In this document: piece by piece, positions 19,063 to 27,976 of the stretch
Layout: each line of letters opens with the position of its first letter
Numbering within the stretch: the stretch's first letter is position 1
Origin: Clostridia bacterium
GTDB lineage: Bacteria > Bacillota > Clostridia > TANB77 > CAG-508
NCBI GenBank assembly: GCA_017528375.1
Contig: JAFXOY010000083.1
Span: 1 to 49,888 of the forward strand
Direction of reading: 5' to 3'
DNA length: 49,888 nt
Translations under genes and position numbers: made by a program
The notes under the pieces: model-generated
The model's input: only the letters and a program-made list of their open reading frames with translations
The model's database searches: none
What the model was told of the DNA's origin: nothing

Positions 19063-19725
19063 GTTCATATAATCACATACTTTATTAATTTGTTCACTAA
19101 ATGTTCCATCAAATTTATTTTCAAAAAATGCTCCGCCAATAGTGAAAGTCCAAGGAGCTGCATCTTTTAATTCATCAAGCTTTTGATAGCTATTTATACT
19201 TCCTGCAATACATACAGGTGCATTTACATGTGATACAAACATTTTATTTAATTTTGTAGCATCACCAGTGTATCTATAGCCAAGCAAATCTATTCCATAA
19301 GCACCTTTTTCTATGTAACTATTAGCTTCATCTATCATGTCTTCAATAGAACCTTCTAAAATTGAAGGACGTCCTGTAATTTCTCCAACAAAAGGCATAT
19401 ATTTAAGATTATGTTTTTTACAAAATTCGTTAATAGAATCAAAAAATATAGTACCCATAAGAATATCGCAACCACATTCAACAGCCATTTTTGCTCCTTT
19501 TAGACATTCAGTTTCTGTATATTCTACAACTTCAAGAAAAGTTGTTTTACCACATTGTTTCATATATGTATATAATTCTTTCATTTGATCTAAAGGAAGA
19601 GGTTTTTCTTTAAATCCCCAAAACTGTGCTTTTGAATTTTTGCATTCTTCAAATATTTGTTTAGCATTTTCTACTGTGCAATCATTATGTGTTAACATTA
19701 CAATTAATTCTGGTTTCTTAGTCAT
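19057..19725 (-). CDS. Uncharacterised TIM-barrel-like protein
   Basis: 222 aa, cytoplasmic, no signal. Alternating beta-alpha units are evident (ELIVMLTHNDCT, TTFLEVVEYTE, CDILMGTIFFD, KYMPFVGEI, GAYGIDLLGYRY, APVCIAGSIN, WTFTIGGAFF). The repeating hydrophobic strands and the late AGSIN and GGAFF segments resemble phosphate-binding (beta/alpha)8 barrels of the ribulose-phosphate or KDPG aldolase-like superfamily. I do not recognise a named family and assign no reaction. It has its own site (GGACAAAT, weak) and shares a terminator with the convergent gene. Confidence 0.7.
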   Translation of the reverse strand: MTKKPELIVMLTHNDCTVENAKQIFEECKNSKAQFWGFKEKPLPLDQMKELYTYMKQCGKTTFLEVVEYTETECLKGAKMAVECGCDILMGTIFFDSINEFCKKHNLKYMPFVGEITGRPSILEGSIEDMIDEANSYIEKGAYGIDLLGYRYTGDATKLNKMFVSHVNAPVCIAGSINSYQKLDELKDAAPWTFTIGGAFFENKFDGTFSEQINKVCDYMNK

Positions 19726-19844
19726 ATTATTTGTCCTTTCAAATTACATTATATGGTTGATTATAATATTTTTATATAATAATTGCAATAATAAATATTA
19801 ATATGATATTATAAAATAGTATGAAATAAAAGGAGGTAACTGAA

Positions 19845-20945
19845 ATGGAGAGAAATAAAAAAATTGTAAAAACAAGTATATTAGGGATACTCGCAAACAT
19901 TGTTTTAGTTATATTTAAATCAACGATTGGATTTTTGGCTAACTCAATTGCAATAATACTAGATGCGGTGAACAATTTAACTGATGTTCTTTCTTCGGTT
20001 ATAACTATTGTTGGAACTAAACTTGCAAATAAAGCACCAGACAAAAAACATCCATATGGACATGGTAGAATAGAATATTTTACTTCAGTAATAATTGCAG
20101 TAATAGTACTATTTGCAGGTATTACAGCAATTAAAGAATCAATTATGAAAATAATTAATCCAGCAGAAACAGATTATTCACTTATTTCATTAATAATTAT
20201 AGCAGTTGCAGTACTAGTTAAGTTCTTTTTAGGAAAACATGTTAAGAAAGTAGGACATGAAGTAAATTCTCAAAGCTTAGTGGCATCAGGGCAAGATGCA
20301 TTTATGGATGCAGTTTTATCATTTACAACTTTGGTAGCTGGAATAACAAATTACATTTGGAAATGGAATTTGGAAGGTTATTTAGGAGTTATTATTTCGC
20401 TATTTATTATAAAATCTGCAATTGAAATGTTAAAAGAATCAGCAAATTCAATGTTAGGTCAAAGGGCTGATAGTGAGCTCTCATTGAAAATAAAGGAAGA
20501 GGTTTTGAAATTTGAAGAAGTACAAGGAGTATATGATTTAAATCTTCATAATTATGGTCCATCAAATACAGTTGCTTCACTCCATATACAAGTTAGAAAT
20601 GACATGAATGCAGGAGAAATACATATTTTAACAAGAGAAATTGCATATAAAGTTTATGAAGAATTTGGAATAGCAGTTACAATTGGAATTTATGCAGCTA
20701 ATGACAAAGGAGAATTCGGAATAATAAAAGAAGAATTAGAAAATATAGTAAAAGACTATAAAGAAGTTTTACAAATACATGGATTTTATGTGGATAAATC
20801 AAAAAATAATGTTTTCTTTGATTTAATTATTGACTTTGGTGCAAAAGATAAGATGAAAATTAAAGAAGAAATTATAGTTAAATTAAAAGAAAAATTTCCA
20901 GAATATAATTACAATATTATTTTAGATCCAGATATTACAGATTAA
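19845..20945 (+). CDS. Cation diffusion facilitator (CDF) family transporter
   Basis: 366 aa. Six transmembrane helices at the N-terminus carry the metal site residues in NSIAIILDAVNNLTDV and the signature KKHPYGHGRIEYFT. A cytoplasmic ferredoxin-like C-terminal domain begins near 215 (ALK/LSLKIKEEVLKFEEVQGVYDL) with the conserved HNYGPS and ASLHIQV. It exports divalent cations (Zn, Fe or Mn; the metal cannot be told) in exchange for protons. A further extension after about residue 290 looks like an added domain. It lies 42 nt before the MgtA-type ATPase with no terminator, suggesting a joint metal-homeostasis operon. Confidence 0.92.
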   Translation: MERNKKIVKTSILGILANIVLVIFKSTIGFLANSIAIILDAVNNLTDVLSSVITIVGTKLANKAPDKKHPYGHGRIEYFTSVIIAVIVLFAGITAIKESIMKIINPAETDYSLISLIIIAVAVLVKFFLGKHVKKVGHEVNSQSLVASGQDAFMDAVLSFTTLVAGITNYIWKWNLEGYLGVIISLFIIKSAIEMLKESANSMLGQRADSELSLKIKEEVLKFEEVQGVYDLNLHNYGPSNTVASLHIQVRNDMNAGEIHILTREIAYKVYEEFGIAVTIGIYAANDKGEFGIIKEELENIVKDYKEVLQIHGFYVDKSKNNVFFDLIIDFGAKDKMKIKEEIIVKLKEKFPEYNYNIILDPDITD

Positions 20946-20987
20946 TTTAAACAAATTATATAAACCAAAATAAAGGAGGCGATAAAA

Positions 20988-23606
20988 ATGAAAAAAGAAA
21001 ATATCAATGAAAGACAAAAACTTGTAGAAAAAAATTTAAGAGAGAACAGCAAATTGGAAGTAGAAAAATTATTTGAAAAACTAGGTACTTCATACGCTGG
21101 AGTTAGTATCGTGGAGGTTGAAGATAGACTCGACGAGTATGGAAAGAATACTATAGAAATAAAAAATGAGAATACTTTATTACACAAATTAAAAGAAGCT
21201 TTTATAAACCCATTTAATATTGTTTTAATGTTAGTAGCTGCAATTACATTTGTAACTGATGTAATTATCGCAACTAATAAAGATTATGCAACTTTTTGTT
21301 TAATTGTTGGAACAATATTAATTTCTGCAGTAATATCACTTATGCAACAAACTAAATCAGATAATGCTGCTAAAAAACTAAAAAAGATGATAACCAATAA
21401 AATGGAAGTTATAAGAGATGAAGTTCAGTCTACAGTTGATGTTGAAGAAATAGTTCCTGGAGATATTGTAAAACTTTCATCAGGAGATATGATTCCCGGA
21501 GATGTAAGATTTTTGGATGTTAAGGATTTATTCATAGATCAAGCATCTTTAACGGGTGAATCTAATCCTGTTGAGAAATTTAGTGTTTGTAAGGAAGATG
21601 ATAATATAACAGATATTTCAAACATTGGATTTATGGGAACTAACATAGTAAGTGGAAGAGCAACAGCAGTAGTTTTAACAACAGGAAACAATACTTATTT
21701 TGGAAGTATGGCTAAATCTTTATATAGTGTTAATGAGAAAAACAGTTTTGAACAAGGTATAGATAGTATTTCTAAATTATTAATTAAATTTATGGTTATA
21801 ATGCTTCCAATTATATTAGTTATAAATATGCTTACTAAAAATGATATATGGTCATCTATAATTTTCGCAATAACTATTGCGGTTGGATTAACACCAGAAA
21901 TGTTACCTGTAATAATGACTTCAACACTTGCAAAAGGTGCTGTTGAGATGTCTAAAAAGAAGACTATTGTAAAAAGATTAAGTGCTATTCAAACTTTTGG
22001 GCAAATGAACATTTTGTGTACTGATAAAACAGGAACTTTAACTGAAGATGAAGTTGTATTAGAAAAATACATGGATGTTTTAGGAAATGAAAGCTTAAGA
22101 ATCTTAAGACATGCATTTTTAAACAGTTATTTTCAAACAGGTTTAAAGAATTTGATAGATGTAGCAATTATTTCAAGAGCTGAAAAGGAAAAATTAAATA
22201 TCCTAAAAGAAAAATATGTTAGAGAAGACGAGATTCCCTTTGATTTTAGTAGAAGAAGAATGAGTGTGGTTTTAAAAGATGATACTGGAAAACGTCAGTT
22301 AATTACAAAAGGTGCTGTTGATGAAATAATGGCAATTTGTTCATATATTGATATGGATGGAAAAGCAGTAGAAATGACAGAAGAATTAAGAAAGCAAGCA
22401 TATGAAGTATATGAAAAACATAATCATGAAGGATTAAGAGTTCTAGCTGTTGCTCAGAAAAATAATATTCATGGTGTTGAAACATTTGGAGTTCAAGATG
22501 AAAGTGATATGGTATTAATTGGATTTGTTGGATTTTTAGATCCACCAAAAGCAAGTGCAAAACAAGCTATAACTGCACTAAAAGAACATGGAGTAGAGAC
22601 AATAGTTTTAACTGGAGATAGTGAAGGAGTTGCTTTAAATGTATGTAAAAAACTTGGAATTACAGTAAGAAACAGATTAACAGGAAAAGAAGTAGAAGAA
22701 CTTACGGATGAGGAATTAAGTGAAAGAGTAAAAGATTGCCACTTATATTCAAAATTATCGCCTTTACAAAAACAGAGAATTGTTAGAATATATCAGGAAA
22801 ACGGAAATACAGTGGGCTATATGGGGGATGGAATTAATGATAGCCCACCACTAAAACAGGCAGATGTTGGAATTTCAGTGGATACAGCTGTAGATATAGC
22901 TAAGGAAACAGCAGATATTATTCTTTTAGAAAAAGACTTAAATGTATTAGAAGAAGGTGTTGTAAATGGAAGAAAAACATTTACAAATTTACAAAAATAT
23001 TTAAAAATGGCTACAAGCGGAAACTTTGGAAACATGTTATCAGTAATTGTAGCAAGTGTTTTCTTACCATTTTTACCATTATTACCAATTCACATTTTAA
23101 TTCAAAACTTACTAAATGATTTTGCACAACTTGGAATGCCATTTGATAATGTTGATAAAGAATATTTGGAAAGACCAAAAACATGGAATACAAAAGGGCT
23201 TAAAAAATTCATGTTTGCATTTGGTTCAATAAGTATGATTTTAGATATATTATGCTTTGTAATAATGTGGTTTGTTCTTAGATTTAACACTGTAGAAAAA
23301 GCAAATCTATTCCAAACAGGTTGGTTTGCATTTGGAATTTTGTCGCAAACATTAATTATTCATATGATTAGAACAAGCAAAACACCATTTATAAAAAGTA
23401 AATCCTCTAAACAATTATTAATTTCAACGGCAGTGATTGTTGTTATTACGGTAATTATCACATTTACTAATATTGCTACTGTGTTTGATTTAAGTAAATT
23501 ACCATTTGTATATTTAGGATGGATGGTTATTTTAATGGTCGTTTATGTACTATTTATTCAGGTATATAAAAAGTTCTATATAAAAAGAAACGGGGAATGG
23601 TTGTAA
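20988..23606 (+). CDS. mgtA: MgtA-type magnesium-translocating P-type ATPase
   Basis: 872 aa P3B-type ATPase. Actuator motif TGES is at 189-192, the phosphorylation site CTDKTGTLT has Asp346, and the hinge motif is GDGINDSPPLKQADVGISVDTAVDIAKE, all typical of MgtA/MgtB. The membrane end PLLPIHILIQNLLNDFAQLGMPFDNVD is also diagnostic. It imports Mg2+ using ATP. The site AAGGAGGCG lies ahead of ATG 20988. No M-box or other riboswitch fits in the 42-nt gap to the CDF gene, so any Mg control would act upstream of both. A GGGGACGG-type hairpin follows the stop. Confidence 0.93.
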   Translation: MKKENINERQKLVEKNLRENSKLEVEKLFEKLGTSYAGVSIVEVEDRLDEYGKNTIEIKNENTLLHKLKEAFINPFNIVLMLVAAITFVTDVIIATNKDYATFCLIVGTILISAVISLMQQTKSDNAAKKLKKMITNKMEVIRDEVQSTVDVEEIVPGDIVKLSSGDMIPGDVRFLDVKDLFIDQASLTGESNPVEKFSVCKEDDNITDISNIGFMGTNIVSGRATAVVLTTGNNTYFGSMAKSLYSVNEKNSFEQGIDSISKLLIKFMVIMLPIILVINMLTKNDIWSSIIFAITIAVGLTPEMLPVIMTSTLAKGAVEMSKKKTIVKRLSAIQTFGQMNILCTDKTGTLTEDEVVLEKYMDVLGNESLRILRHAFLNSYFQTGLKNLIDVAIISRAEKEKLNILKEKYVREDEIPFDFSRRRMSVVLKDDTGKRQLITKGAVDEIMAICSYIDMDGKAVEMTEELRKQAYEVYEKHNHEGLRVLAVAQKNNIHGVETFGVQDESDMVLIGFVGFLDPPKASAKQAITALKEHGVETIVLTGDSEGVALNVCKKLGITVRNRLTGKEVEELTDEELSERVKDCHLYSKLSPLQKQRIVRIYQENGNTVGYMGDGINDSPPLKQADVGISVDTAVDIAKETADIILLEKDLNVLEEGVVNGRKTFTNLQKYLKMATSGNFGNMLSVIVASVFLPFLPLLPIHILIQNLLNDFAQLGMPFDNVDKEYLERPKTWNTKGLKKFMFAFGSISMILDILCFVIMWFVLRFNTVEKANLFQTGWFAFGILSQTLIIHMIRTSKTPFIKSKSSKQLLISTAVIVVITVIITFTNIATVFDLSKLPFVYLGWMVILMVVYVLFIQVYKKFYIKRNGEWL

Positions 23607-23630
23607 AACGGTAACTAAAAAAATAAAATT

Positions 23631-23676
23631 GGGGGACGGTCCTATTTTTCAAATTTTTGAAAAAAGGACCGTCCAA
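23631..23676. repeat. GGGGACGG-type palindrome between mgtA and spoIVA
   Basis: GGACGGTCC (23634-23642) and GGACCGTCC (23666-23674) bracket an A/T palindrome (TTTTTCAAATTTTTGAAAA). It lies between two convergent genes and probably also serves as a bidirectional terminator. Confidence 0.8.
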
Positions 23677-23698
23677 AATTTTAAAATTTTTCAGTTTC

Positions 23699-25180
23699 TT
23701 AAAGTATAATACAAATCAATCCGCCACTACCTTCATTAACAATTCTCTCCAAGGTTTCTTGCAATTTTCCTTGTGCATCTTCAGGCATTCTTGAAAGTTT
23801 ATTTTGTAATCCTTCATTAACAAGTTCATGCAAACTTTTTCCAAATATGTTAGATTCCCAGATTTTTTTAGGGTCACTTTCAAATTCAGAAAGTAAGTAA
23901 TTAACAAGCTCTTCAGACTGTTTTTCACTTCCGACAATAGGGGAAACTTCAGTTTGAATATCAGCTTTTATTAGGTGAATAGAAGGGGCTGTCGCTTTTA
24001 GTTTTACTCCATATCTAGATCCTTGTTTAACCATTTCAGGCTCATCTAAAATTAGTTCATCCATTGAAGGTGTGACAATTCCATAGCCTTTTGCTTTAAC
24101 TTCTTCTAATGCGTATGCAATTTTATCATATTCTTTTTTTGTTTTAGAAAATTCCGCAATTGTAGCAAATAAGTCACCTTCATTAGAAATTTCTACGCCT
24201 GAAATTTCAGTAATTATTTTGTAGAATAATTCATCATGTAAATTAATTGTTATATTAACTTCACCTGTACCAAGTTTAATTTCATTTAAAACACTAGTAT
24301 TAATAATTTCAGTATTTTGAAGTTTACTTATGGTGTTATCAACATTTTTTAAAATTCTTATATTATTACAAGCATCTTTAATTTCAGAGAATAATTCTTT
24401 TTTTAGCCAGTGGTTTTCATCTAATCTATCAGCCCATTTAGGAAAATTGATGTTAATTCTTTCTATAGGAAATTCGTATAATATTTTACTGAAAATATTG
24501 TTAATATCATCTAATTCTAAATTCGAACAATCTGTAGGAACAACCGTTGTTTCGTATTTTTCTTCAAGTTTTCTGGCTAAGCTTTTTGTGGATTCAGAAT
24601 AAGGTGAATCGCTGTTTAGAAGAATTATAAATGGTTTATTCAATTCTTTTAATTCATGGACAACTCTTTCTTCTGCGTCAATATAATCTTCTCTTGGAAT
24701 GTCTGTTATACTGCCATCAGTTGTAACCAAAATTCCAATTGTTGAATGCTCTTGAATAACTTTTTTTGTTCCTATTTCAGCTGCTTGTTCAAATGGAATT
24801 TCGTCATCGGACCATGGAGTTTTTACCATTCTTGGCATATCGTCTTCTAAATAACCAATTGCATTATTTACTAAATATCCAACACAATCAACAAGTCTTG
24901 TTTTTAATGAAATATTGTTTCCTATTGTTATTTCAACTGCTTCATTAGGAATAAATTTTGGCTCGGTGGTCATAATTGTTCTTCCACCAGCACTTTGAGG
25001 TAGTTCATCTCTAGCTCGTTCTTGTTTGTATGAATTATCAATGTTTGGTATTACAAGTAAATCCATAAATCTTTTTATAAATGTAGATTTTCCTGTTCGA
25101 ACTGGGCCAACTACTCCAACATAAATATCACCATCTGTACGTTTGGCAATATCCTCATATAGTTTAAAATTATTTTCCAT
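23699..25180 (-). CDS. spoIVA: Stage IV sporulation protein A, coat morphogenetic ATPase
   Basis: 493 aa, the normal SpoIVA length. Walker A is GPVRTGKS (25-32), followed by the family signature LPQSAGGRTIMTTEPKFIP. It hydrolyses ATP to polymerise on the forespore surface and form the basement layer of the spore coat, usually recruited by SpoVM (not seen here). The C-terminus (GGLICIIL) is close to the usual end. ATG 25180 follows AAGGAGGAA by 6 nt. The gene is alone, flanked on both sides by GGGGACGG-type palindromes. Mother-cell sigma-E expression is expected for the family; see the weak promoter candidate upstream. Confidence 0.96.
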   Translation of the reverse strand: MENNFKLYEDIAKRTDGDIYVGVVGPVRTGKSTFIKRFMDLLVIPNIDNSYKQERARDELPQSAGGRTIMTTEPKFIPNEAVEITIGNNISLKTRLVDCVGYLVNNAIGYLEDDMPRMVKTPWSDDEIPFEQAAEIGTKKVIQEHSTIGILVTTDGSITDIPREDYIDAEERVVHELKELNKPFIILLNSDSPYSESTKSLARKLEEKYETTVVPTDCSNLELDDINNIFSKILYEFPIERININFPKWADRLDENHWLKKELFSEIKDACNNIRILKNVDNTISKLQNTEIINTSVLNEIKLGTGEVNITINLHDELFYKIITEISGVEISNEGDLFATIAEFSKTKKEYDKIAYALEEVKAKGYGIVTPSMDELILDEPEMVKQGSRYGVKLKATAPSIHLIKADIQTEVSPIVGSEKQSEELVNYLLSEFESDPKKIWESNIFGKSLHELVNEGLQNKLSRMPEDAQGKLQETLERIVNEGSGGLICIIL

Positions 25181-25221
25181 TTATAATTCCTCCTTAAATG
25201 TTTGTCTATTTAAACTTTATT

Positions 25222-25253
25222 AATGTATATTAGGGAAAGAATCAGTTTATGAC
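25222..25253 (-). promoter_or_regulatory. Possible sigma-E-type promoter of spoIVA
   Basis: On the minus strand TATACATT (25229-25222) is close to the sigma-E -10 CATACAHT, and TCATAAA (25252-25246) partly fits the -35 KMATATT. The spacing of 16 is longer than the usual 13-14, so this is only a candidate. Confidence 0.3.
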
Positions 25254-25260
25254 TAAATCT

Positions 25261-25332
25261 TTGAAACATTTGGGGATGGTCTTGTTTTGTTTCAAAAATG
25301 AAACAAAACAAGACCGTCCCCAAACGTTTCAA
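25261..25332. repeat. GGGGACGG-type palindrome upstream of spoIVA
   Basis: A near-perfect inverted repeat. TTGAAACATTTGGGGATGG... at the left pairs with ...CCGTCCCCAAACGTTTCAA at the right, with an inner stem TCTTGTTTTGTTTCA/TGAAACAAAACAAGA. It sits between divergent spoIVA and the UDP-sugar pyrophosphorylase gene. Confidence 0.85.
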
Positions 25333-25424
25333 TTTTATGAAAACCAAAATCTTGCTTTTTTTTATCAATTATGCTAAGATGAGCATATTATAAGGTAGAT
25401 AATTTATAAAAAGGAAAGAGGATT

Positions 25425-26654
25425 ATGGAAGAAATGGCAGTTGAAATACTTAAGAAATTTAATCAAGAACACATAATTGATTGGATGAATAAATTAAATA
25501 ATGAAGAAAAAAATAAATTAGTAGAACAAGTGTTAAATTTAAATATTTCGCAAGTTGTTGATTTATATAACAATTTAAGTAAGAAATTTGAAATTGGAGA
25601 TAAAAAAATAGAAAAAATTTCAGTAACAGATATAGATAAGTTATCAAAAGATGATTTTGAAAATCACAAAAACAAGGGAATCGAGATTATAAAAAATGGA
25701 AAATATGCAGTAGTAACAATGGCTGGTGGTCAAGGAACAAGACTTGGACATAAAGGGCCAAAAGGAACATTTAAAGTTGATTTAAAAGATGGAGATAAAT
25801 ACTTATTTCAAATAATAGTAGAATCCTTACAAAAAGCAAATGAAAGATATGGAGTAATAATTCCATGGTACCTAATGACAAGTGAAGAAAACAATGATCA
25901 GACTTTAGAATTTTTAGAAGAACATAATTATTTTGGTTACCCAAAAGAAAAAGTCAAATTATTTAAACAAGGAAAGGCACCATTAATTTCAACAGAAGGA
26001 AAGTTGTTGATTGGAAAAGATAAATTAATAAAAGAAGCTTCTGATGGAAATGGAAGCATATATAAATCTTTAAAGGTAGATGGTATGCTTGATGATATGA
26101 AAAACAACAACATTGAATGGATTTTTGTTGGCGGAGTTGATAATATTTTATTAAAAATTGTAGATCCATTATTAGTAGGGATAACAGTAAATCAAAATAA
26201 TAAAATTGCATCAAAATCTGTTGTGAAAACAAATCCAAGAGAAAGAGCAGGAGTATTCTGCAAAATAGATGGAAAACCTGGAATTATAGAATATTCAGAA
26301 TTACCAGAAGAAATGGTTGAAGAAGTTGATGAAAATGGAGAATTAGTATTTGGAGATGTAAACATTTTAAGTCATTTGTATAATATTGATGCTTTAGGAA
26401 AAATGGCAGATAAGGTAATGCCATATCACATAGCAGTAAAGAAGTCAGAGTATTTAGATGAAAACGGAAATTTAGTTGTTCCAGAAGATAAAAATGTTTA
26501 TAAATTCGAATCATTCATATTTGATGCTTTTTCAAATTTTGATGATATTAGCATATTAAGAGTAAAAAGAGAAGAGGAATTTGCACCAATTAAGAATGCA
26601 GAAGGAAATGATAGTCCTGAAACTGCAATCAAACTTTATAATGCGAGAATTTAA
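25425..26654 (+). CDS. UDP-sugar pyrophosphorylase, eukaryote-type UDPGP/UAP family
   Basis: 409 aa. An N-terminal helical region is followed by the nucleotide-binding loop MAGGQGTRLGHKGPKGTF, the hallmark of UAP/UGP family pyrophosphorylases (UDP-GlcNAc or UDP-glucose pyrophosphorylase), not of bacterial GalU or GlmU. Further matches are FVGGVDNILLKIVDP and the sugar-binding GIIEYSELPEEM. It makes UDP-GlcNAc, UDP-GalNAc or UDP-glucose from UTP and the sugar-1-phosphate; the precise sugar is not decidable here. ATG 25425 follows GAAAGAGG. It is monocistronic, ending at a terminator shared with the convergent gene. Confidence 0.87.
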   Translation: MEEMAVEILKKFNQEHIIDWMNKLNNEEKNKLVEQVLNLNISQVVDLYNNLSKKFEIGDKKIEKISVTDIDKLSKDDFENHKNKGIEIIKNGKYAVVTMAGGQGTRLGHKGPKGTFKVDLKDGDKYLFQIIVESLQKANERYGVIIPWYLMTSEENNDQTLEFLEEHNYFGYPKEKVKLFKQGKAPLISTEGKLLIGKDKLIKEASDGNGSIYKSLKVDGMLDDMKNNNIEWIFVGGVDNILLKIVDPLLVGITVNQNNKIASKSVVKTNPRERAGVFCKIDGKPGIIEYSELPEEMVEEVDENGELVFGDVNILSHLYNIDALGKMADKVMPYHIAVKKSEYLDENGNLVVPEDKNVYKFESFIFDAFSNFDDISILRVKREEEFAPIKNAEGNDSPETAIKLYNARI

Positions 26655-26664
26655 TAAAATATGT

Positions 26665-26708
26665 GGTTCTAAAAATCATTAAAAATGTTGATTTTTAGAA
26701 CCTTATTT
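26665..26708. terminator. Bidirectional terminator after the UDP-sugar pyrophosphorylase gene
   Basis: GGTTCTAAAAATCA (26665-26678) pairs with TGATTTTTAGAACC (26689-26702), followed by TTATTTTT. Confidence 0.8.
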
Positions 26709-26710
26709 TT

Positions 26711-27082
26711 TTATTGTTCACCGGGTAAAAAGTAATCAACTACTCCATAAACTAAAGCACCAATAATTGCTGCAATCCAAGAAATTGTATAACCTGCAAC
26801 AAAATATTGTGTTACATATAAAACAATAGCAGCTAGTACAAATCCAACGAATCCTTTACCAAAAGAACTTGCATGTAATCCTGTAAAACGAGTTATTAAA
26901 TAATCTATTACTGTTAGGACTACAGTAGCAGCCGCTAGTGCCCAGATATTATTTATTGTAAATCCAGGTGTAAAAAATGCAGTAATAGCAAGAACTATAG
27001 CAGCAGTAATCAGTCTACCAACTACTTGCCAAACTGTATTTGCACCTCCTGTTGATCTAGTGTTAACTTGATTATCTGACAT
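26711..27082 (-). CDS. Small membrane protein of the phage-holin-4_2 (YvlD-like) family
   Basis: 123 aa from ATG 27082, which follows AAGGAGG by 7 nt; the in-frame extension to 27136 is not supported. Four hydrophobic helices can be seen (about 20-38, 45-65, 73-95, 98-118), with GKGFVGFVLAAIVLYVTQYFVAGYTISW and a short N-terminal polar tail rich in N, T and S. It matches the Phage_holin_4_2/YvlD family, which is chromosomal in most Firmicutes and not a true lysis gene. Function is unknown; stress-related expression has been noted for relatives. No phage genes are nearby. Confidence 0.7.
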   Translation of the reverse strand: MSDNQVNTRSTGGANTVWQVVGRLITAAIVLAITAFFTPGFTINNIWALAAATVVLTVIDYLITRFTGLHASSFGKGFVGFVLAAIVLYVTQYFVAGYTISWIAAIIGALVYGVVDYFLPGEQ

Positions 27083-27212
27083 ATGAATAACCTCCTTAAA
27101 TTTAAAGAATGGCGTAATTAAAAAAATTACGTTCATTTTTATTATTTACAAAAAAATTTTTATTATGCTTAAATGTGAATAATTTTAAATTTTTTTGAAA
27201 AAATATAATTGA

Positions 27213-27270
27213 CCCATTTGGGGACGGACTCATTTTGGGACATTTTTGACACAAAAAGGGACGGTCTTGA
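27213..27270 (+). repeat. Composite GGGGACGG repeat before the DUF421 gene
   Basis: CATTTGGGGACGGACTCA (27215-27232) and GGGACGGTCTT (27258-27268) flank TTTTGGGACATTTTTGACACAAAA-type spacer. The same composite layout occurs at 41463, 42410 and 47770, always in this orientation relative to the next gene. Confidence 0.85.
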
Positions 27271-27302
27271 AATGTTTCAGAAAAGGAAAGGAAGTTTTAT
27301 AA

Positions 27303-27974
27303 ATGTTAGTTTTGTTTATTAGATCAATTTTAATATACATAATAGTATTAGTTGTTATGAGATTAATGGGAAAAAGAGAAATAGGGCAATTACAGCCATT
27401 TGAATTAGTTATTTCTATTATAATTGCAGATTTGGCTGCTATTCCAATAAGTAATAGTGGAATCCCTTTAACCAATGGAATTATTCCAATTTTAGGATTA
27501 CTAGTTATGGATTTAATAATTTCTATTGGAAATATGAAGAGTATGAAATTTAGGCAGTTTATTTCAGGAAAACCATCTATTCTAATATATAGAGGAAAAA
27601 TAAATGAAAAAGTTTTAAGAAAGGAAAGATTTACAATTAATGAATTACAAGAAAGGTTAAGAGATAAAAATATAATGAATCTTGGTGATGTGGAATACGC
27701 AATACTCGAAACAAGTGGACAGATTAATGTTATACAAAAGCCTAATAAAAGAACTACAATTCCTGAAGATTTTAATATTGAACCTGAATATGAAGGTATT
27801 TCATATGATTTAGTAATAGATGGAAATATAATGTATGATAATCTATCAATTCTGGAAAAGGATTATGAATGGTTGAAAAAAGAGGTGAAAAAATTTGGAT
27901 ATAAGCCAGAGGAAGCTTTAGTTGTTACTATTGATGGAAAGGGACAAATTTTTTCACAAAAAAAGGAGAAATAA
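27303..27974 (+). CDS. DUF421 (YetF/YdfR-like) membrane protein
   Basis: 223 aa. Three N-terminal transmembrane helices contain the signature RLMGKREIGQLQPFELVISIIIADLAA, followed by the cytoplasmic DUF421 beta-domain (PSILIYRGKINEKVLRKERFTINELQERLR; YAILETSGQINVIQK). YetF-type proteins are sporulation- and stress-linked in Bacillus, but their biochemical role is unknown. ATG 27303 is 8 nt after AGGAAAGGAAG. The next gene (DUF4363) starts 2 nt after its stop, a pairing that is common in Clostridia and suggests one functional unit. Confidence 0.88.
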   Translation: MLVLFIRSILIYIIVLVVMRLMGKREIGQLQPFELVISIIIADLAAIPISNSGIPLTNGIIPILGLLVMDLIISIGNMKSMKFRQFISGKPSILIYRGKINEKVLRKERFTINELQERLRDKNIMNLGDVEYAILETSGQINVIQKPNKRTTIPEDFNIEPEYEGISYDLVIDGNIMYDNLSILEKDYEWLKKEVKKFGYKPEEALVVTIDGKGQIFSQKKEK

Positions 27975-27976
27975 TA

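Noticed and set aside
20946-20987. M-box magnesium riboswitch before mgtA
   Set aside because: The gap to the CDF gene is 42 nt, far too short, and the 119 nt before the CDF gene also lacks M-box elements.
26711-27082. Prophage remnant based on a holin-family protein
   Set aside because: The Phage_holin_4_2 family is chromosomal in most Firmicutes and no other phage gene is nearby.
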